Shown here one piece after another: positions 6,732 through 9,919 of a stretch of DNA of 9,919 nt. This stretch comes from Spirochaetales bacterium. GTDB lineage: Bacteria > Spirochaetota > Spirochaetia > SZUA-6. Location of the stretch: assembly GCA_003233545.1 (NCBI GenBank), contig QILZ01000305.1, positions 1 to 9,919 on the forward strand, in the 5' to 3' direction. The position numbers were made by a program, and so were the translations under genes. Below the pieces are notes generated by a model. The model saw only the letters and a list, made by a program, of their open reading frames with translations, searched no databases and was not told the origin of the DNA. How positions within the stretch are numbered: the first letter of the stretch is position 1; every line of letters starts with the position of its first letter.

Positions 6732-7499
6732 CTATACCTCTGCCCCGGCAAACTCGTAACCCACATTATCCAGATGCTCGGCAAGATCAGGCCCGCCCGA
6801 CTGCACTATCCTGCCGTTCATCAGTATATGAACAACATCAGGTTTTATATAGTTCAGTATTCGCTGGTAGTGTGTTATAAGAAGAACCCCGATATCAGGA
6901 CCGCGCAAAGAGTTTACACCGCCGGCAACGATCCTGACCGCATCGATATCGAGACCCGAGTCCGGTTCATCTAAAATCGCAATCTCCGGTTTCAGTAATG
7001 ATAACTGAAGGATCTCCATTCGCTTCTTCTCACCCCCTGAAAATCCTTCATTGAGGTATCTCGTTATAAAATCTTCTTTCATCTTTAAAAGTTCTGTTTT
7101 TGCTTTTACCTTTTTAAAAAAATCCATAGATGAAAAAGATCCTTCGTCTATTCCGAAACGTGCAATATATGCATTCTTTAAAAAGTGAAACACCTTTAAT
7201 CCGGGTATCTCCTTAGGATACTGAAATGCAAGAAAAACACCTTCCCGGGCTCTTTTATCTATCGACAGATCGAGGAGATTTTTCCCATGAAAGGAAACCT
7301 TTCCTTCTGTAATCCTGTATTTGGGATGGCCCATTAAAGCATATGCAAGCGTACTCTTGCCCGCACCATTGGGACCCATAAGGGCATGGACCTCGCCTTT
7401 CGGGATTTCCACGTTTACCCCTTTTAGTATTTCCTTTCCCTCGACGGAAACATGAAGATCTTCAATGACCAGCGTGTTTTGCTTTGATGCAGATGACAT
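6732..7499 (-). CDS. sufC: SufC, ABC-type ATPase of the SufBCD complex
   Basis: This cytoplasmic ATPase drives conformational change in SufBCD during cluster assembly; it is not a transporter. The 255 residues show every nucleotide-binding motif: Walker A GPNGAGKST (42-50), Q-loop Q93 in FLAFQYPKEIPG, signature FSGGEKKR (153-160), Walker B IAILDEPD (173-180) with catalytic E178, D-loop SGLDID (181-186) and H-loop H210 in LLITHYQRIL. 'FQYP.EIPG' and 'EPDSGLDIDA' are specific to SufC among ABC ATPases. It is the first gene of the operon, with GGAGAAG (7503-7509) just upstream of the ATG, and the promoter must lie in 7510-7632. Confidence 0.97.
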   Translation of the reverse strand: MSSASKQNTLVIEDLHVSVEGKEILKGVNVEIPKGEVHALMGPNGAGKSTLAYALMGHPKYRITEGKVSFHGKNLLDLSIDKRAREGVFLAFQYPKEIPGLKVFHFLKNAYIARFGIDEGSFSSMDFFKKVKAKTELLKMKEDFITRYLNEGFSGGEKKRMEILQLSLLKPEIAILDEPDSGLDIDAVRIVAGGVNSLRGPDIGVLLITHYQRILNYIKPDVVHILMNGRIVQSGGPDLAEHLDNVGYEFAGAEV

Positions 7500-7550
7500 A
7501 TACTTCTCCGGCAGATAATCGTTAAAATCTAAAAATTTAATTCGAATATA

Positions 7551-7578
7551 AGATAACCAAATAAGTCATAAAATACAA
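7551..7578 (-). promoter_or_regulatory. Candidate suf operon promoter
   Basis: On the minus strand TTGTAT (7578-7573) and TTATCT (7556-7551) are separated by 16 bp, giving a 5' leader of roughly 45 bases before sufC. Each hexamer matches consensus only moderately. An overlapping TATATT (7550-7545) is an alternative -10 without a good -35. The surroundings are so AT-rich that chance matches are likely. The operon has to start in this region, because a different gene diverges from it at 7633. Confidence 0.3.
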
Positions 7579-7585
7579 TTTGTTC

Positions 7586-7614
7586 TTGAAAAATTATTAA
7601 AAAATAATTAGATT
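7586..7614 (+). promoter_or_regulatory. Candidate promoter of the DUF59 gene
   Basis: TTGAAA (7586-7591) and TAGATT (7609-7614) are separated by exactly 17 bp. This predicts a start site near 7620 and a very short leader carrying AGGAGG (7623-7628), 4 bases before the ATG at 7633. The -35 is good and the -10 is mediocre. The call rests on sequence only. Confidence 0.4.
7592..7609. repeat. Perfect AT-only inverted repeat between the -35 and -10 of the DUF59 promoter
   Basis: AATTATT-AAAA-AATAATT is a perfect 7-bp inverted repeat with a 4-base spacer. It fills the spacer of the candidate plus-strand promoter and lies upstream of the candidate suf promoter. It could be an operator for an Fe, redox or Fe-S sensor controlling both directions. 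Because it contains only A and T, chance or a simple A-tract/UP-element role is a real alternative. No known regulator site (IscR, SufR or Fur consensus) is recognised. Confidence 0.35.
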
Positions 7615-7632
7615 AAAGCATCAGGAGGGACA

Positions 7633-7935
7633 ATGAGTATCAAGGAACAGGTAGCTATAGCAGCAGGAAAAGTCATGGACCCGGAACTTATGTTATCCAT
7701 GGATGAGTTAGGTTTAATATACGGTGTAAAAGAGGAGGACGGCAGGTTCATAATAGAGATGACGCTTACCACGCCGGCATGTCCGCTCGGACCCGTACTT
7801 GCCAACCAGGTAAAACAGGAAGCCCTTAAAGTCGATGGAGTAAAGGATGTGGAGGTTAAACTCGTTTTCTCACCCGCCTGGAACCCCCGTACAATGGCCT
7901 CTGAAAAAGCAAAATTGATGCTGGGGCTTCTTTAA
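7633..7935 (+). CDS. MIP18/DUF59-family metal-sulfur cluster assembly protein (SufT/PaaD-like)
   Basis: The product is 100 residues and covers a single complete MIP18-family domain. Typical features are the start VMDPELMLSMDELGLIYGV (14-32), matching the family's 'DPE...DLGLIY', the strand MTLTTPACPLG (43-53) with the conserved cysteine C50, and the C-terminal PAWNPRTMASEKAK. In bacteria, proteins of this family (SufT, PaaD-like) help mature Fe-S proteins, probably in transfer to targets. No scaffold function is evident. It is transcribed away from sufC with 133 bp between start codons, so shared control with the suf operon is likely. AGGAGG lies 4 bases before the ATG. No symbol is given because the sequence does not separate SufT from other single-domain family members. 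Confidence 0.92.
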   Translation: MSIKEQVAIAAGKVMDPELMLSMDELGLIYGVKEEDGRFIIEMTLTTPACPLGPVLANQVKQEALKVDGVKDVEVKLVFSPAWNPRTMASEKAKLMLGLL

Positions 7936-7966
7936 TATAAATTTCTGCCGATAAAATAATATAGAT

Positions 7967-8326
7967 ATGATTCTCACAAGTAAAGCCCGAAGGGTGTTAT
8001 TATTTTTAACGGCAGTCTCAATATTGGTAGTTTCTCTTATTCCCCGTGCTCCCAGAATCTTAAGCAGTGTTCCGCATATTGATAAACTGGAACATTTTAT
8101 TGCATATTCAGCCTTAGGTTTTTTTCTTGCATTAGATCTTGCATTAAGATTAAAGAAGAAACTGCATTTTTTTCTTGCCGCAATTGCGTTCTGTATAGTA
8201 TATGGTGCTGTAATCGAATTTCTCCAGCAATATACGGGACGGTCGCCGGAATTACTGGATCTTGCAGCGGACATGGCAGGTTCCGGTGCCGGAGCAGCCC
8301 TGGCAACCCTGGTGAATAAAGGATGA
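7967..8326 (+). CDS. VanZ-like integral membrane protein
   Basis: The small membrane protein of 119 residues has about four hydrophobic segments (roughly 8-24, 42-60, 67-86 and 98-116). VanZ-family marks are HIDKLEHFIAYSALGFFLAL (37-56), the IEFLQQYTGRSPELLDLAAD block (83-102) and the final Gly/Ala-rich helix (MAGSGAGAALA). VanZ itself gives low-level teicoplanin resistance by an unclear mechanism. Most relatives, including short ones like this, have no known function, so antibiotic resistance should not be inferred. ATG at 7967 is the only ATG after an in-frame stop (TAA at 7952), and it lacks a recognisable ribosome binding site. It follows the DUF59 gene by 31 bp and overlaps the next gene as ATGA. 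Confidence 0.88.
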   Translation: MILTSKARRVLLFLTAVSILVVSLIPRAPRILSSVPHIDKLEHFIAYSALGFFLALDLALRLKKKLHFFLAAIAFCIVYGAVIEFLQQYTGRSPELLDLAADMAGSGAGAALATLVNKG

Positions 8327-9621
8327 AATACGATATGCACCAGCTTATAAATATATCCAGAAACAAGCTTTTCTCCGGCCTGTTCAAAGAGGATGTAAAG
8401 AGTATCAGCAGGCTTTTGAAGCATGAAAACTTTCCAAAGGGAACTTACATTATAAAAAAGGAGGATCAGGAAAGAAAAGTATACTGCATTTTAAAGGGTA
8501 ATGTCGAGGTTCTAAGCAACTTCGATGTTTATGCCGAGATTCGTCTCGGAATACTGACGGAAGGTGATTTCTTCGGTGAAATGCCTTTTTTTACACGGAA
8601 CTATACAAGAACGGCACATATAAAGGCTTTAACGGATCTGGAAGTTCTTTCCCTGGATAGCACTGCTTTCGATATTATTATAAAAGTGTATCCTTCGATA
8701 ATGCAGAATATAACCAGAACCGCTGTTTTACGCCTGCAGGACTCCAACAAGCGTTTTATCGACAAAGCTGCGGTAGAACAGGAAATACTAAGTCAGCGTA
8801 TAAGACAGAGAAATGAAAAACTTAAAGCGGCAAACAGTATCCTTTCCAGGCGGAACAGGGAAACCAAAAAAGATCTTCTCCTTGCCCGGAATATACAGAA
8901 GAAATTCCTTCCCGAAAAGGAAATCAATTTCCCGGGCATAAGAATCAGCACTTACTACAGGCCATGCACCGAACTCGGCGGAGATATATGCGGAATAAAG
9001 AGAATCAATAATCATCAAATTGTAATTTACGGAGGGGATGTTTCCGGGCACGGAACCTCTGCCGCATTAATCACAATATATTTAAAGCAGATCATAGAAA
9101 CATACACGTTAGAAAAGCGCGAAGACGGTTCGGAACAGCTTCGGGAACCGGGAGAGGTGCTTACGCTTCTTAACACCCGTTTTATCGAAGATATAAACGA
9201 AGGAAACCCCGAACTGTACTTCACGGTTTTCTATAGTATCATAGATACAAAACTTTCGGAAATAGGATATTCATCAGCCGGTATCCATTGCCCTCCGCTG
9301 ATAATATCCGGAAACGGAGCAGAGGAATTATTTAAACAATCGGATTTCCCCATAGGCCACGTAGAGGGACATGTATATAACTCGTACAAAACCGGAATGA
9401 CCACCCGTAATAAACTTCTTTTTATAAGCGACGGTGTTGTAGAAGTGTACGATGGAAAAGAATACTTCGGAATGAACAGGCTTAAAAAGCTGCTGCAGGG
9501 TGCGCTCACAGCAGAGGGGAAAATCAACCTCGAGGAAATTCACAGGAAGGTTACAGCTTTTACTAAAGAGAAGAAGCTCCAGGATGATATGTGTTATCTT
9601 TTGCTCGATCTTCATGAGTAG
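8323..9621 (+). CDS. Cyclic-nucleotide-binding domain fused to PP2C-like SpoIIE phosphatase
   Basis: The 432-residue cytoplasmic regulator has two domains. Residues about 15-135 form a cNMP-binding domain with the phosphate-binding cassette GDFFGEMPFFTRNYTRTA (81-98), in which E86 and R96 match the usual ligand-contacting Glu and Arg. Residues about 140-190 are charged and helical, probably a coiled-coil linker. Residues about 185-432 form a SpoIIE/RsbU-type PP2C phosphatase: ARNIQKKFLP (188-197), ELGGD (D221), GGDVSGHGTSAALI (D239), FISDGVVEV (D370) and QDDMCYLLL (D421, D422). The metal-binding Asp residues are present. The usual GGDFYD is changed to GGDICG. Relatives dephosphorylate anti-sigma-factor antagonists, so a partner-switching role gated by a small ligand is inferred, although no such partner is encoded nearby. 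An alternative start at codon 5 (8335) has AAAGGA at a workable distance. The first ATG overlaps the VanZ-like stop. Confidence 0.93.
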   Translation: MKYDMHQLINISRNKLFSGLFKEDVKSISRLLKHENFPKGTYIIKKEDQERKVYCILKGNVEVLSNFDVYAEIRLGILTEGDFFGEMPFFTRNYTRTAHIKALTDLEVLSLDSTAFDIIIKVYPSIMQNITRTAVLRLQDSNKRFIDKAAVEQEILSQRIRQRNEKLKAANSILSRRNRETKKDLLLARNIQKKFLPEKEINFPGIRISTYYRPCTELGGDICGIKRINNHQIVIYGGDVSGHGTSAALITIYLKQIIETYTLEKREDGSEQLREPGEVLTLLNTRFIEDINEGNPELYFTVFYSIIDTKLSEIGYSSAGIHCPPLIISGNGAEELFKQSDFPIGHVEGHVYNSYKTGMTTRNKLLFISDGVVEVYDGKEYFGMNRLKKLLQGALTAEGKINLEEIHRKVTAFTKEKKLQDDMCYLLLDLHE

Positions 9622-9919
9622 CATTTTTTTTAAGTTCTTTCTTAAGACGCAAAATAATATCATACCACTTTACAGGACTTTCACGGTTAAAGAGTATTCT
9701 GTACATTTTCCCCTTATACCTGAAATGGAACTTATCACCGGGCTCCACGGAGAGAGAATCGATCTCCTGCAGTTCCGCATTTAAAGGCATCCTGATACGT
9801 GATTTAAAGAGCAGCCTCCTGTTGGTAAGGAAGGCCTTTCCGAACGCCAGGACACGTAAATTGGGAAAGGATTCTTCTATGAATAAAAAATGGGGCCTGC
9901 TTTTTAAAAATACAAGTTC
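9563..9919 (-). CDS. C-terminal part of an unidentified protein, possibly ending in a PH-like domain (N-terminus beyond window)
   Basis: The minus-strand frame is open from the right edge to TAG at 9565-9563, so 118 codons are visible. An internal ATG at 9790 is not needed as a start, because the frame continues upstream with protein-like sequence (FPNLRVLAFGKAFLTNRRLL). The pattern 'AFLTNRRLLFKS...', then alternating beta strands (IDSLSVEPGDKFHFRYKGK, MYRILFNRE) and a final helix with a Trp (SPVKWYDIILRLKKEL), resembles bacterial PH or GRAM-like domains, which often end in such a helix. This is a fold impression only. The last 25 or so residues are charged and probably disordered. They overlap the convergent phosphatase gene by 59 bp. 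The function is not known. Confidence 0.65.
   Translation of the reverse strand, partial: ELVFLKSRPHFLFIEESFPNLRVLAFGKAFLTNRRLLFKSRIRMPLNAELQEIDSLSVEPGDKFHFRYKGKMYRILFNRESPVKWYDIILRLKKELKKNATHEDRAKDNTYHPGASSL

Noticed and set aside
1873..7499. SUF operon as a mobile or laterally acquired island
   Set aside because: No integrase, transposase, tRNA or terminal repeats flank it, and codon and base use look like those of the neighbours. It appears to be a housekeeping locus.
7967..8326. VanZ-like gene as a glycopeptide resistance determinant
   Set aside because: No vanA/H/X/Y or vanRS genes are nearby, and short VanZ-like proteins are widespread without resistance functions.
7870..8424. Minus-strand 184-residue open frame
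   Set aside because: It spans the ends and starts of three well-supported plus-strand genes (DUF59, VanZ-like, cNMP-SpoIIE) and has no recognisable family features.
9618..9650. TTAAG-TTCTTT-CTTAA hairpin next to a T-run after the phosphatase stop codon
   Set aside because: Only five A/T-rich base pairs form, and the T-run lies before the hairpin on the plus strand. On the minus strand it falls within coding sequence. It is not convincing as a terminator.

Overview
This 9.9 kb window is from a bacterial chromosome and is dominated by one iron-sulfur cluster assembly (SUF) operon on the minus strand. Base composition looks moderate, in the mid-40s percent G+C by eye, and no mobile element, CRISPR array, tRNA or rRNA is visible. 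The gene set suggests a spirochaete or a similar free-living or anaerobic lineage: a SUF system of the SufCBDSU type, a cyclic-nucleotide-sensor/SpoIIE phosphatase, an exported glycogen-binding-domain protein, and a large acidic protein whose opening residues resemble spirochaetal proteins from memory. This taxonomic guess is an inference and is weakly supported.

Layout. Positions 1-991 (minus) hold the first 330 codons of a very acidic, Glu/Pro-rich protein with tandem heptapeptides; it runs off the left edge. A 152-bp divergent intergenic region follows, with three copies of TATCACA. Positions 1144-1860 (plus) encode an exported protein with two glycogen-binding-like (CBM48/AMPK-beta type) domains. 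It converges on the SUF operon with only 12 bp between stop codons.

Positions 7499 down to 1873 (minus) read, in order of transcription, sufC, sufB, sufD, sufS, sufU and a nitroreductase-family gene. All junctions overlap or are separated by 22 bp or less, so this is almost certainly one transcription unit. SufBCD form the cluster scaffold and its ATPase, SufS supplies persulfide sulfur from cysteine, and SufU is the zinc-type sulfur-transfer partner. The flavin enzyme at the 3' end is the least expected member.

A 133-bp AT-rich region separates sufC from a divergent MIP18/DUF59 (SufT/PaaD-like) gene at 7633-7935, which probably belongs to the same pathway. After it come a small VanZ-like membrane protein (7967-8326) and, overlapping it by ATGA, a two-domain regulator with an N-terminal cyclic-nucleotide-binding domain and a C-terminal PP2C-like SpoIIE phosphatase domain (8323-9621). 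Its 3' end overlaps, tail to tail, a minus-strand gene that enters from the right edge (9563-9919, partial).

Nothing here amounts to a clearly new biological system. The points most worth following are the nitroreductase locked into the SUF operon, the paired degenerate glycogen-binding domains, the AT-rich dyad in the suf/DUF59 divergent promoter region, and the repeats in the acidic protein.
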